From Balneolaceae bacterium (lineage in GTDB: Bacteria; Bacteroidota; Rhodothermia; Balneolales; Balneolaceae), in contig SLJB01000015.1 of NCBI GenBank assembly GCA_007135335.1, forward strand, positions 1 to 34,442: a stretch of 34,442 nt of DNA. The letters run 5' to 3'. Made by a program: the position numbers and the translations under genes. The notes below the pieces were generated by a model. That model saw only the letters and a program-made list of their open reading frames with translations. It did not search any database and had not been told where the DNA came from. The stretch's first letter is position 1; each line of letters begins with the position of its first letter. Below are positions 7,770 through 16,089 of the stretch, one piece after another.

Positions 7770-8351
7770 ATGGCATCAGTTAATTCTACTATGCTCGAGC
7801 TCGGTACCGAAGCACCCTATTTTTCCCTGAAAGATACCGTAACGGGGAAAACAGTAACCCGTGATGATTATAAAGGCAATCGCGGGCTTTTGGTGATGTT
7901 TATTTCAAACCACTGCCCCTATGTAAAACTGATTAAAGAACATTTGGCAAATTATGCAGCAGATTATATGCCTGAGGATGTTGCAGTGGTTGCAATCTGT
8001 TCAAATGATGTGGAAAATTACCCGGATGACAGCCCCTCGAAAATGAAAGAGGATGCCGAAAAATATGGCTATGCATTTCCTTATCTCTACGATGAGTTAC
8101 AGGAAGCAGCCAAGGCATACAAAGCTGCTTGCACACCGGATTTATTCCTTTTCGATGAAAATTTTAAGCTCTACTATCGAGGACAGTTCGACAGTGCGCG
8201 GCCCAGGAATGAGATTCAGCCTACGGGTGAAGATCTCAGACAGGCAACGGATCGCCTTCTGGAAGGTAAACCTTCTCCCGAAAAACAGATTCCGAGCATT
8301 GGTTGCAACATAAAATGGAAAAAAGGAAACGAACCGGAGTATTTTGGCTGA
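7770..8351 (+). CDS. Thioredoxin-fold (peroxiredoxin/TlpA-like) protein
   Basis: A 193-residue protein with the AhpC/TSA-like start LGTEAPYFSLKD and an active-site loop SNHCPYVK. This has a single Cys (Cys49) rather than the thioredoxin CxxC. Further Cys at 121 (AACTPD) and 179 (SIGCN) are conserved features of this group and could act as resolving residues. No signal peptide, so it should be cytoplasmic. The substrate is unknown; a peroxide or disulfide reductase role is inferred from the fold. Its last eight bases overlap the pdxH start, so the two are translationally linked. Confidence 0.82.
   Translation: MASVNSTMLELGTEAPYFSLKDTVTGKTVTRDDYKGNRGLLVMFISNHCPYVKLIKEHLANYAADYMPEDVAVVAICSNDVENYPDDSPSKMKEDAEKYGYAFPYLYDELQEAAKAYKAACTPDLFLFDENFKLYYRGQFDSARPRNEIQPTGEDLRQATDRLLEGKPSPEKQIPSIGCNIKWKKGNEPEYFG
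8336..8339 (+). promoter_or_regulatory. GGAG ribosome binding site deciding the TTG start of pdxH
   Basis: GGAG lies four bases before TTG (8344), inside the last codons of the upstream gene. No ATG occurs in the pdxH frame before the conserved core, so this site supports the TTG. Confidence 0.6.
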
Positions 8352-8997
8352 AAAAGTTAAGAGAGATGTTTCGTCTCTCCGCGAAAATTACACAAAAGGG
8401 GGTCTTTTGGAAGAAGAATTACCCGGGCATCCCATTACCTTATTTAAAGAGTGGTTTGATGAAGCCGTACAATCGGGTACCCATGAGCCAAATGCAATGG
8501 CGCTTGCTACAACCGATGCCGATGGTCATGCCAATGTTCGATATGTTTTAATGAAGGGCATAAAAGAGAATTCCATCCAGTTTTTTACAAACTATGAAAG
8601 TGAGAAAGGAAGAGAACTGGCCGGCAATCCGTATGCTTCAGTTGTTTTTTGGTGGCCTGAAATTGAGAGGCAAGTGAGAATACGCGGACACGTTGAAATA
8701 ATGAGCGAGAAGGAGAGTAGTGCCTATTTTAAATCACGCCCACGGGGGAGCAAAATAGGTGCATGGGCATCGGAACAGAGCAGGTCTGCAAGCGGAAGAG
8801 AAGAGCTTGAAGAACGGTTCCAAAAAGAAGAAGAAAAATATGATGATATAGAGATTCCCAAACCACCATTCTGGGGAGGCTATGAATTATACATTGATCA
8901 GATAGAATTCTGGCAGGGAAGGCCTGGACGACTCCATGACAGAATCCGGTATACAAATAAGAACGGAGATTGGGAACAGATGCGGCTGCAGCCATAA
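8344..8997 (+). CDS. pdxH: Pyridoxamine 5'-phosphate oxidase
   Basis: This FMN enzyme makes pyridoxal 5'-phosphate from pyridoxamine or pyridoxine 5'-phosphate, the last step of vitamin B6 synthesis and salvage. The 217-residue length matches the family. Visible signatures: LRENYTKGGL near the N-terminus, FFTNYESEKGREL, WWPEIERQVRIRG, SRPRGSKIGAWAS, and the C-terminal IEFWQGRPGRLHDRI. The start is TTG, overlapping the previous stop by eight bases, with a GGAG upstream. The reading frame begins about eleven residues before LRENYTKGG, as in E. coli PdxH (about 13). It is followed three bases later by trmB. Confidence 0.95.
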   Translation: MAEKVKRDVSSLRENYTKGGLLEEELPGHPITLFKEWFDEAVQSGTHEPNAMALATTDADGHANVRYVLMKGIKENSIQFFTNYESEKGRELAGNPYASVVFWWPEIERQVRIRGHVEIMSEKESSAYFKSRPRGSKIGAWASEQSRSASGREELEERFQKEEEKYDDIEIPKPPFWGGYELYIDQIEFWQGRPGRLHDRIRYTNKNGDWEQMRLQP

Positions 8998-9000
8998 AGA

Positions 9001-9660
9001 ATGGGAAAGAAAAATAAACTAGGTCGTATTGAGGATGTTGAACGCTTTCCCAATGTGATACAATATGTAGATTTTGAGAAGGAGCATGAGCTGAAAGGAG
9101 TCTGGAGTACTGTTGAATTTGCGAATGCAAATCCCATTACTCTCGAGCTGGCCTGCGGAAAAGGAGAGTATTCATTAGGTCTTGCAAAAAAATATCCCAA
9201 CAGAAATTTTGTTGGAATTGACATAAAAGGACCGCGTTTATGGGTAGGTGCAAAACAGGCTCTTGATGAAAATATCGGGAATGTGCGGTTTCTTCGCGCA
9301 TTCATCGATCATCTTGAAAATTATTTCTCAACAAATGAAGTAGAAGAGATCTGGATTCCGTTTTCTGATCCATATTTGAAAAAAGCGAGAAAAAGACTGA
9401 CTTCGCCAAAATTTTTAGATATTTATAAAAGCATTCTAAAACCGGGTGGCGTTATACATGTAAAAACAGACTCAAAAGTTCTGTATGAGTATTCGCTGAA
9501 AGTAATCAATAAAGAGAATCTGAAGATTATTGAGAAAATTGATGATGTTTATCATGAAGCTCCTGAGCACGAACTGCTTACCTCTATTCAAACCTACTAC
9601 GAAAAGATGCATCTGAAGGAAGGGAAAACTATTCACTATGTATCATTCCGGTTGAACTAG
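9001..9660 (+). CDS. trmB: tRNA (guanine-N7)-methyltransferase
   Basis: A 219-residue SAM-dependent methyltransferase that makes 7-methylguanosine at position 46 of tRNA. The SAM motif is LELACGKGEYSLGLAKKYP, followed by FVGIDIKGPRLWVGAK. The catalytic region, usually FPDPWPKKRH, reads FSDPYLKKARKRLTSP: the Asp-Pro and Lys are kept but two prolines are replaced. The C-terminal ELLTSIQTYYEKMHL matches the family T.YE element. It starts three bases after pdxH, so the two are probably co-transcribed. A small hairpin CTGAAA-acc-TTTCAG (9661-9675) follows the stop but lacks a T-tract. Confidence 0.93.
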   Translation: MGKKNKLGRIEDVERFPNVIQYVDFEKEHELKGVWSTVEFANANPITLELACGKGEYSLGLAKKYPNRNFVGIDIKGPRLWVGAKQALDENIGNVRFLRAFIDHLENYFSTNEVEEIWIPFSDPYLKKARKRLTSPKFLDIYKSILKPGGVIHVKTDSKVLYEYSLKVINKENLKIIEKIDDVYHEAPEHELLTSIQTYYEKMHLKEGKTIHYVSFRLN

Positions 9661-9819
9661 CTGAAAACCTTTCAGGAATGGTTCTGTTAGCTGTGAAGTA
9701 CGTGCTGAATATTTGCCGGCTTTCATTCGTTGATTTTTTTGAAAGTATTATCAGCAGCTCTCAGATTTCATTTTATTGTAAAAATCCAGGCTTTTCTGCT
9801 GCAGAAAGTAAGCTCCCAC

Positions 9820-9847
9820 TTGACATTCATCACAATTTTGATAAATT
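9820..9847 (+). promoter_or_regulatory. Putative promoter of the tetR-fadE unit
   Basis: A perfect TTGACA (9820-9825), a 16-base spacer, then TAAATT (9842-9847, 4 of 6 to TATAAT). A start near 9854 would leave a leader of about 30 bases to the ATG at 9884. The rest of the 223-base gap 9661-9883 shows no gene. Confidence 0.45.
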
Positions 9848-9850
9848 AAA

Positions 9851-9867
9851 ACTGTTTACTTAACAGT
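9851..9867 (+). promoter_or_regulatory. Palindromic operator candidate
   Basis: ACTGTT (9851-9856), five bases, AACAGT (9862-9867): a perfect 6+5+6 palindrome just downstream of the putative -10 box and 16 bases before the TetR start codon. Size and place fit a TetR-family autoregulatory site. Confidence 0.5.
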
Positions 9868-9883
9868 GTTAACCTTACCGTAT

Positions 9884-10471
9884 ATGTCATTACGCAAAGA
9901 AATTTTGGATGTCAGCAAGGATCTCTTAATCAAAGACGGGTTCAGTAAAATGTCGATGAGGCGTATTGCAAAACGTGCTAATGTTACAGCTACAAGCATC
10001 TACCTTCATTTCAAAAACAAAGATGATCTTCTTCTCGCACTTATTGAGGAGAGCATACACAATCTCAAAGAAGTTTTGGTTGAGGTTATGGATCCGTCAA
10101 AAGGATTTATACAGCAGCTTGAAGAGATGGCGCGGGCTTATATCCGTTTTGCACTTGAACATCCCAAGGAGTATGAGATTATTTATATGGTACGTCCGGA
10201 GGAGATGCCTAAATATCCCCGGGAAAAGTTTAATGAAGTGCGTAATGCATATGAGCTGCTCGCGGGGATTATCAGCGATGGAAAAGCAAACAGTCTGATT
10301 GATGTGGATGATCCGCTGATCTGCGCATATACAATCTGGGCACAGATACATGGAGTGGTATCGGTAATTCTGAACAGGAGACTGGATACCCGGATACCGC
10401 AGCAAAAGTTTATTGATCAGGCTGTTGATCACATAATACAGGGATTTATTATTCAAAAAACACCGGCATAA
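9884..10471 (+). CDS. TetR/AcrR-family transcriptional regulator
   Basis: A 195-residue regulator. The N-terminal helix-turn-helix spans about residues 5-50 (MSMRRIAKRANVTATSIYLHF, typical TetR signature with the YLHFKNKDDLL end). The C-terminal ligand-binding domain contains WAQIHGVVSVI, the WxxxHG feature of one TetR C-terminal family. The frame is open upstream to a GTG at 9866, but that codon lies within the palindrome, so the ATG at 9884 is preferred. It is 12 bases upstream of an acyl-CoA dehydrogenase with which it forms an operon. By analogy with FadR-type TetR proteins it may sense acyl-CoA; this is inference. Confidence 0.9.
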   Translation: MSLRKEILDVSKDLLIKDGFSKMSMRRIAKRANVTATSIYLHFKNKDDLLLALIEESIHNLKEVLVEVMDPSKGFIQQLEEMARAYIRFALEHPKEYEIIYMVRPEEMPKYPREKFNEVRNAYELLAGIISDGKANSLIDVDDPLICAYTIWAQIHGVVSVILNRRLDTRIPQQKFIDQAVDHIIQGFIIQKTPA

Positions 10472-10472
10472 C

Positions 10473-10478
10473 AGGAGG
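10473..10478 (+). promoter_or_regulatory. Strong AGGAGG ribosome binding site of fadE
   Basis: A full AGGAGG five bases before the ATG, starting inside the tetR stop codon. Most starts in this window have no such site, so high translation is likely. Confidence 0.75.
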
Positions 10479-10483
10479 ATTTT

Positions 10484-12982
10484 ATGGAATCATTAATTCA
10501 GGATGTTGCTTTTTTTCAGGGGCTGCCTTTATGGGTATCCATCGGGGCTGTATTGATTGTTTATGTGATTATGGCGTATAGGGGCATGTCTCTCTGGGTT
10601 TGGGCGGTTGCCGGTTTCGCTGCTTTAATCGGCTTTAATGCACCTGTTTGGCTTATTGCCGTCTACGCATTATTTGTGATTCTCTTTAATGTAAAACCTT
10701 TGCGGAGGATACTATTATCCGGCCCTATTATGAAGATGCTGGATGCCCTCAACATTCTGCCGGCTATATCAGAAACAGAACAAACCGCCATTGATGCCGG
10801 TACAGTTTGGGTTGAAGGTGAACTTTTTTCCGGCAAACCAAATCTCAAAAAACTGGCTAAGGAGACTTACCCGGGATTAACAGAAGCTGAAAGAGCTTTT
10901 ATGGAGGGACCGGTTGATGAACTCTGTTCAATGGTGTCTGACTGGGAGCTGTATCAGAGAAAAGATTTTGATGAAAAAACCTGGAAATATTTAAAAGAGA
11001 AACGTTTCTTCGGGCTTATTATCCCAGAAGAGTATGGCGGCTACGGTTTTTCTGCAAACGCACACAGTGCTATCGTTGCAAAACTCGCCTCACGCTGCGG
11101 CCCGCTTGCAACCACAGTTATGGTGCCAAACTCTCTGGGTCCGGCCGAGTTACTGATGCATTACGGCACCGATGAGCAGAAAAAGCATTATTTACCGCGT
11201 CTGGCAAAAGGCGAGGAAATGCCATGCTTTGCACTCACGGAACCCAATGCAGGGTCTGATGCAGGGGCCATGCAGAGCCGTGGTGAGGTTTTCAAAGGAG
11301 ATGACGGCTCACTCTACTTGAAACTAAACTGGGACAAACGCTACATAACCCTTGCTGCTATATCTACGGTGATTGGGCTGGCGTTTAAAATGTATGATCC
11401 CGAGAATTTACTCGGAAAAGGAACTGATCTTGGTATTACATGTGCACTGGTTCCCAGTGATTTGAAAGGGGTGGAAATTGGGAAAAGGCATGATCCGCTT
11501 GGGGTGCCGTTTTATAACTGCCCTACCCGTGGCAAGGATGTGATTGTACCGATTGATGCCATTATCGGCGGTAAAGAGGGTGCCGGTAACGGATGGAGAA
11601 TGCTGATGGAATCACTGGCAGTAGGCCGGGGAATTTCGCTGCCTGCGCAGGCCATTGGCGGTGCCAGGTTAGCTGTTCGGGCTGTGGGTGCTTATGCAGC
11701 AATCCGCAAACAGTTTGGTATTAACATCGGCAAATTTGAAGGGATTGAAGAACCGATGGCACGGATAGGTGGGTATGCATACATAATGGATGCAGCCCGC
11801 GGTTATATCTGCGGAGCTCTCGATAAAGGAGCAAAACCGGCGGTTGTAACAGCAATCGCAAAATATAACTTTACAGAACTCGGCCGCGAAATTATTAATG
11901 ACTCAATGGATATTGTTGGCGGAGCCGGTATTTCAAGGGGACCTAGAAATCTGTTTGCTCACGCTTACATTTCTACCCCTATTGCTATTACTGTAGAGGG
12001 GGCCAACATCCTTACCCGCACATTGATGATTTTCGGGCAGGGTGCCATCAGAAGCCATCCGTATGCTCTCAAAGAGATTGAAGCTCTGATGAACAATGAC
12101 GTAAAACAATTTGATGATAATTTCTGGAGTCATATTGGCCATGTGGCACAGAACGAAGTCCGCTCTTGCATGCTTAGCATCACGCGCGGAAGACTGGCAA
12201 AATCACCGGTGAAAGGTCCGGCCGCTACATATTATCGTAAACTGGCATGGGCATCGGCATCCTTTGCATTTATGGCTGATATTGCACTAGGATCATATGG
12301 TGGTGCCCTGAAAATGAAAGAGAAAATTGCCGGACGTTATGCCGATATTCTGAGCTGGATGTTCCTTGCAACTGCCACTCTCAGACGGTATGAAGCGGAT
12401 GGAAATCAAAAAGAAGACCGCATCTTTTTTGATTGGGCCATGCAGCATGCGTTTTACAGAATTGAGACTGCTTTTGATGAGATCTATTCAGAGATAAGGG
12501 TACCCGGTTTAAGCTGGGTGTTCAGGGGGCCGGTTGCCGTATGGTCACGAATAAACCGGATAGGGAAAAAACCATCTGATGATCTTGGCCAAAAGGTTGC
12601 GCAGGCAATGCAAACAAGGGGTGAACAACGCGATCGAATGACAAGTGATATCTATCTGCCGCTTTCGCGATCAGAAGCACTTGGAAAATATGAGTATGCC
12701 ATGAAACAGATAGAAAAGTCATTCCCTGTGTACAAGAAGCTATACAAAGCTACCAAAGCGAAGGAGATTGAAAAGAACCATGTTTTGAAGCAGCTTTCCT
12801 CAGCTCTGGAAAAGGGAATCATCACCAAAGGAGAGGCAGAAATCGTTCAAAAGACTGAAGAGGCCAGGTTTGATGCAATTTTGGTTGATGAGTTCACTTT
12901 GGAGGAGTATGAAAAAGGAACTGCAGGTGCACCTATGTCTGAGGGGTATAAAAAACCACAAAAAGATACGGTGCTTTTGTAG
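10484..12982 (+). CDS. fadE: FadE-like acyl-CoA dehydrogenase
   Basis: An 832-residue protein, close to the length of E. coli FadE (814), catalysing the first oxidation of beta-oxidation. Residues 15-80 form two or three hydrophobic membrane segments. A linker follows, then the acyl-CoA dehydrogenase core: N-terminal helical part with FFGLIIPEEYGGYGFSANAH, middle beta domain with CFALTEPNAGSDAGAM, and C-terminal part with AVGRGISLPAQAIGGAR and IVGGAGISRGPRN. The extra C-terminal DUF1974-like region characteristic of FadE follows. It is cotranscribed with the TetR gene, has a strong ribosome site, and ends at a good terminator. Medium- or long-chain specificity cannot be told. Confidence 0.92.
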   Translation: MESLIQDVAFFQGLPLWVSIGAVLIVYVIMAYRGMSLWVWAVAGFAALIGFNAPVWLIAVYALFVILFNVKPLRRILLSGPIMKMLDALNILPAISETEQTAIDAGTVWVEGELFSGKPNLKKLAKETYPGLTEAERAFMEGPVDELCSMVSDWELYQRKDFDEKTWKYLKEKRFFGLIIPEEYGGYGFSANAHSAIVAKLASRCGPLATTVMVPNSLGPAELLMHYGTDEQKKHYLPRLAKGEEMPCFALTEPNAGSDAGAMQSRGEVFKGDDGSLYLKLNWDKRYITLAAISTVIGLAFKMYDPENLLGKGTDLGITCALVPSDLKGVEIGKRHDPLGVPFYNCPTRGKDVIVPIDAIIGGKEGAGNGWRMLMESLAVGRGISLPAQAIGGARLAVRAVGAYAAIRKQFGINIGKFEGIEEPMARIGGYAYIMDAARGYICGALDKGAKPAVVTAIAKYNFTELGREIINDSMDIVGGAGISRGPRNLFAHAYISTPIAITVEGANILTRTLMIFGQGAIRSHPYALKEIEALMNNDVKQFDDNFWSHIGHVAQNEVRSCMLSITRGRLAKSPVKGPAATYYRKLAWASASFAFMADIALGSYGGALKMKEKIAGRYADILSWMFLATATLRRYEADGNQKEDRIFFDWAMQHAFYRIETAFDEIYSEIRVPGLSWVFRGPVAVWSRINRIGKKPSDDLGQKVAQAMQTRGEQRDRMTSDIYLPLSRSEALGKYEYAMKQIEKSFPVYKKLYKATKAKEIEKNHVLKQLSSALEKGIITKGEAEIVQKTEEARFDAILVDEFTLEEYEKGTAGAPMSEGYKKPQKDTVLL

Positions 12983-13011
12983 TACACCACTTTAGAATTT
13001 CCCAATACCAA

Positions 13012-13042
13012 CCCGCAGGTCTTTACGACTGCGGGTTTTTTT
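13012..13042 (+). terminator. Rho-independent terminator of tetR-fadE
   Basis: CCCGCAG (13012-13018) pairs with CTGCGGG (13029-13035), loop of ten bases, then seven T. It lies about 30 bases after the fadE stop. Confidence 0.92.
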
Positions 13043-13306
13043 GGCTTAGTTAGAAAAGAGCTTGTTATCTCGCTTAGAGTTCCGGCATATCCTTCATCAA
13101 ATTGAACTACATTTCTCAGCTTATTCATATTTGAACTTGGCAGTTAGTACCCGGCAAAGTTATGTCACATGATTTGAGTGATGTAATGACTGCTGAAATA
13201 GCAGAAGGCTTAAGCGTTGCCCCGCGCCTCACGCGGAGAGACACTCTTCAACAAAGCCTTACCTCGAACCCACGTTCCTGCTAATTCTCTTTTAGAATTT
13301 TAACTC
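13043..13306. other. Intergenic region with structured segment at 13190-13260
   Basis: No gene is supported here. It contains CTGCT-gaaat-AGCAG (13190-13204), directly followed by an outer pair AAGGCTT (13205-13211) with AAGCCTT (13254-13260) enclosing CCGCG-cctca-CGCGG (13222-13236). It may be a small structured RNA or a chance cluster; it is more GC-rich than its surroundings. Confidence 0.4.
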
Positions 13307-13345
13307 AAAAAAAAAGCCATCTTTGCAGTTGCAGAGATGGCTTTT
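13307..13345 (-). terminator. Terminator of the metalloprotease gene (possibly bidirectional)
   Basis: AGCCATCTTTGCA (13315-13327) pairs with TGCAGAGATGGCT (13330-13342) with one wobble. On the minus strand nine T follow (13315-13307), the right position for the protease ending at 13372. On the plus strand four T follow, so weak function in the other direction is possible. Confidence 0.88.
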
Positions 13346-13371
13346 AAATTTTAAGACCCGTCTATTAAAAA

Positions 13372-15855
13372 TCAGGGATTTAAAATGTCGTCAATTCTTC
13401 TGTCAAGATCATTCAGGTGAATTCTGGTTGATCTGTCTCTCACACTCGAGGCTGTGCTTTTTACATCTCTGTGAAGAATCTCGAGCTGCTCGCGAACAAT
13501 CGGGCGAATATCTGACTGACTTACGTTCACGTTAGTGATACCCATAAACTGCCGGAACTGTGCAGGAACACCGTCCAGCTCGTCAGTCATCAATGTTTCC
13601 ATTCGCTCAACATACGCTCTCTGCAGGTTCCTGCGATAGACAGAAATTGCTGAGTTATTATTCAGCTCGCTCCAGATTGCGTTTCTTAGATCATCCATAA
13701 ACTCGAAAGGTGAGTAGGTGTCTTCTCCACGAATTTCATACTCAATGAGACGTGCAAGGCGGGAAGCATCCAGAAGGCTGTTCAGAACGCTTACCTGGCG
13801 GCCACGATAACTATCGATAAAATCAGCCTGATTTATTCTTGAAAGTATATCACTGTTCAGTACCCATGTTGGATCACTGAATGCATACTCAGCAAGAAAC
13901 TCCATTGCTTCTCTCTGTCTGTAGGCCTCTACAGGCTCATAAACAGATCCATCCTGATCGAAGGTTTTATCAGTTTCATAGACGCCGCCAACATAAGGAG
14001 TTACGTGCCCCATGTATCGTCCCCATTGAACGAGAATTTGAGTGTAAATTTCTGACAGTTCAGAAAAATCTTCCCCTTCAGTAGAAATCCAGTCAATAAG
14101 ATTTTCAGTAATAACTTCAAGATTATTGATTCCGTAATAGCTGGCTTTCATGGCATCATCGCCCAGGTCTTCACGGTTTGAACGCGGATCGATGGGGTTG
14201 CCGGTCTGGCTGCCAAAGAAATAGCGGTGATCATCAGCACGCTCGGTTGTCCACTTGTGCAGAATTTTTTCCTGCTCTTTGATCGGCATGTCTCCAAACC
14301 ATGTGTATGCCCATTTAACGGCCCATTTGTCATACTCACCCACGGCAGGGAAGAAGTTAGTAACACCATCTCCCGGTTGGGCAATGTAATTAAAGCGGGC
14401 ATAATCCATAATGGATGGCGCAGTGCCGTGATTTGCCGTGTAGGTTGGTGAACGAAGCGAATCAACCGGGACAGCATAGCTAGAGCCGAAGTTGTGCGGC
14501 AAGCCGAGTGTATGGCCTACTTCATGTGCAGAGACAAAACGAATGAGTTCACCCATTACGTCATCATCAAACTGAGTGGCACGTGCTTCAGGGTTTGCTG
14601 CTGCTGTCTGGATAAAATACCAGTTTCTCAGAAGACGCATTACGTTATGGTACCAGCCGATGGCGGAAGTCATAATCTGTCCGGATCGCGGATCGTGAAC
14701 ATGAGGTCCGAATGCGTTTTGTATTGGAGAGGCAAAATACCGGATACTCGGGTAGCGAATATCTTCGAGGCTAAATTCGGGGTCTTCCTCAGGTGTTGGA
14801 GCCATTTTGCCATAAATGGCATTTTTGAATCCGGCGGCTTCAAAAGCTACCTGCCAGTCATCCACACCTTTAATGAGCCATTCCCTCCATTGTTCGGGGG
14901 TGGCAGGATCTATGTGAAACACAATTGGATTTACCGGTTCCACGAGTTCTCCCCGCAGATAGGCCTCTTTATCTTTAGGTACAAGCTGCCATCTTGTTAC
15001 ATGGCGAACCGGTTTTGCGCGATGCTCTTCGGTGCCATAGTCAACCTGGCTGGCTGTGAAATACCCAACACGGGCATCCGGCCGGCGTGGCTGCATAGGT
15101 TTTTTGGGCATTAAGATCATACTGTGATTGATCTCAAGTGAGATCGTATTTGCATCAGAATTTGATGGCGGGTTAGCTGCTTCGTAGGTGAGAATATGTC
15201 TCGCCTCTACATTTTCAGGAAAACTTCTGATTCCTTCAATAAATGTTCTGGTTCCATCTACCCGGCGAACCTGATACAGAGTTCTGAAGCGTTGTGGTAA
15301 GCCCAGTGCAGGCACATCTGATGTGAAAAGACTGGTTACATCAATTACGGAGCCGGTACTGTCTTCATTGAGCGCCTCGATGCTGAATGATGCGATAATC
15401 GGCTCAAAGTTGGAGTTACGAACGGCTTCGTAAACCGGGAGTGAATCACTGGCTGTATTGCTGAATGAAACACGCCGCAGCAGAATATTTTTATCGCGTT
15501 TTTCCCAGCGGAGTACCTGATTGTTATTTCGCATACCGCCGTAGAGAATCCCATCGGCAGTTCTTGCAATTCGCGAAACCATGAGCATCTCCCGGCCAAG
15601 CAGGGAGTCAGGAATTTCGTAATAGAATTTTGAATCGTCTTTGTAAACGTTAAAAAGCCCTTCATCTTTTTCAGCGCTGTCTTTTATAACTTCTGAAAAC
15701 GCTTTAATGGCATTATTGCCTGATGGCGCTCCCATGCGTGGTCTCTCCGGTGTTTGCGTACTTTCCTGTTCTGTGGCAGTCTGCGATGTACTGCAGCCCG
15801 TAACCAAGAGAAAAGACAGAAACATTACCGGTAGTATCTGGTAAATTTTAGTCAT
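13372..15855 (-). CDS. Zinc-dependent metalloprotease lipoprotein (DUF5117/DUF4953 type)
   Basis: An 827-residue lipoprotein: signal peptide with lipobox VTGC, then a polar linker. An N-terminal segment FYYEIPDSLLGREMLMVSR is typical of the DUF5118/DUF5117 part of this family. The zinc site is HEVGHTLGLPH (residues 444-454), followed by a metzincin-like Met-turn SIMDYARF, and the rest matches the long DUF4953 C-terminal region. Such proteins are common in Bacteroidota and relatives, usually predicted to be outer-membrane or periplasmic; the substrates are unknown. The gene is monocistronic, with its own terminator, and diverges from the glycosylasparaginase gene. Confidence 0.92.
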   Translation of the reverse strand: MTKIYQILPVMFLSFLLVTGCSTSQTATEQESTQTPERPRMGAPSGNNAIKAFSEVIKDSAEKDEGLFNVYKDDSKFYYEIPDSLLGREMLMVSRIARTADGILYGGMRNNNQVLRWEKRDKNILLRRVSFSNTASDSLPVYEAVRNSNFEPIIASFSIEALNEDSTGSVIDVTSLFTSDVPALGLPQRFRTLYQVRRVDGTRTFIEGIRSFPENVEARHILTYEAANPPSNSDANTISLEINHSMILMPKKPMQPRRPDARVGYFTASQVDYGTEEHRAKPVRHVTRWQLVPKDKEAYLRGELVEPVNPIVFHIDPATPEQWREWLIKGVDDWQVAFEAAGFKNAIYGKMAPTPEEDPEFSLEDIRYPSIRYFASPIQNAFGPHVHDPRSGQIMTSAIGWYHNVMRLLRNWYFIQTAAANPEARATQFDDDVMGELIRFVSAHEVGHTLGLPHNFGSSYAVPVDSLRSPTYTANHGTAPSIMDYARFNYIAQPGDGVTNFFPAVGEYDKWAVKWAYTWFGDMPIKEQEKILHKWTTERADDHRYFFGSQTGNPIDPRSNREDLGDDAMKASYYGINNLEVITENLIDWISTEGEDFSELSEIYTQILVQWGRYMGHVTPYVGGVYETDKTFDQDGSVYEPVEAYRQREAMEFLAEYAFSDPTWVLNSDILSRINQADFIDSYRGRQVSVLNSLLDASRLARLIEYEIRGEDTYSPFEFMDDLRNAIWSELNNNSAISVYRRNLQRAYVERMETLMTDELDGVPAQFRQFMGITNVNVSQSDIRPIVREQLEILHRDVKSTASSVRDRSTRIHLNDLDRRIDDILNP

Positions 15856-15894
15856 GTTCGATTGATAGATGTGAATTTAAATTTTAGTAACCTT

Positions 15895-15902
15895 CAAACT
15901 TA
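15895..15902 (-). promoter_or_regulatory. Bacteroidota-type -7 box upstream of the metalloprotease
   Basis: On the minus strand TAAGTTTG matches the TAnnTTTG -7 consensus known from Bacteroides, about 40 bases before the start codon. No good -33 TTTG is at the expected distance, so support is partial. The rest of the divergent gap 15856-16089 shows nothing else. Confidence 0.35.
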
Positions 15903-16089
15903 TCTAAAGCAGAACAAAAGAGTGAGCTAATAATGTTAAAAAAGATAAAATTTTACTGTTCCATTCTGAAATTTTTACGTATCAGTTTATGTAACTGAAA
16001 AATAATACCGTTTTCACTACAAAAACATGGATTCATAAAAGTTTTCATCTATTTTGTACCGTCTTCTTGAATTTTAATACTCAACAATC

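Noticed and set aside
9678-9863. 61-codon plus-strand frame between trmB and tetR
   Set aside because: Its end overlaps the promoter and operator, no family resemblance, and no ribosome site.
9866-9883. GTG start six codons upstream for the TetR protein
   Set aside because: The codon lies within the palindromic operator; the ATG at 9884 fits family N-termini better.
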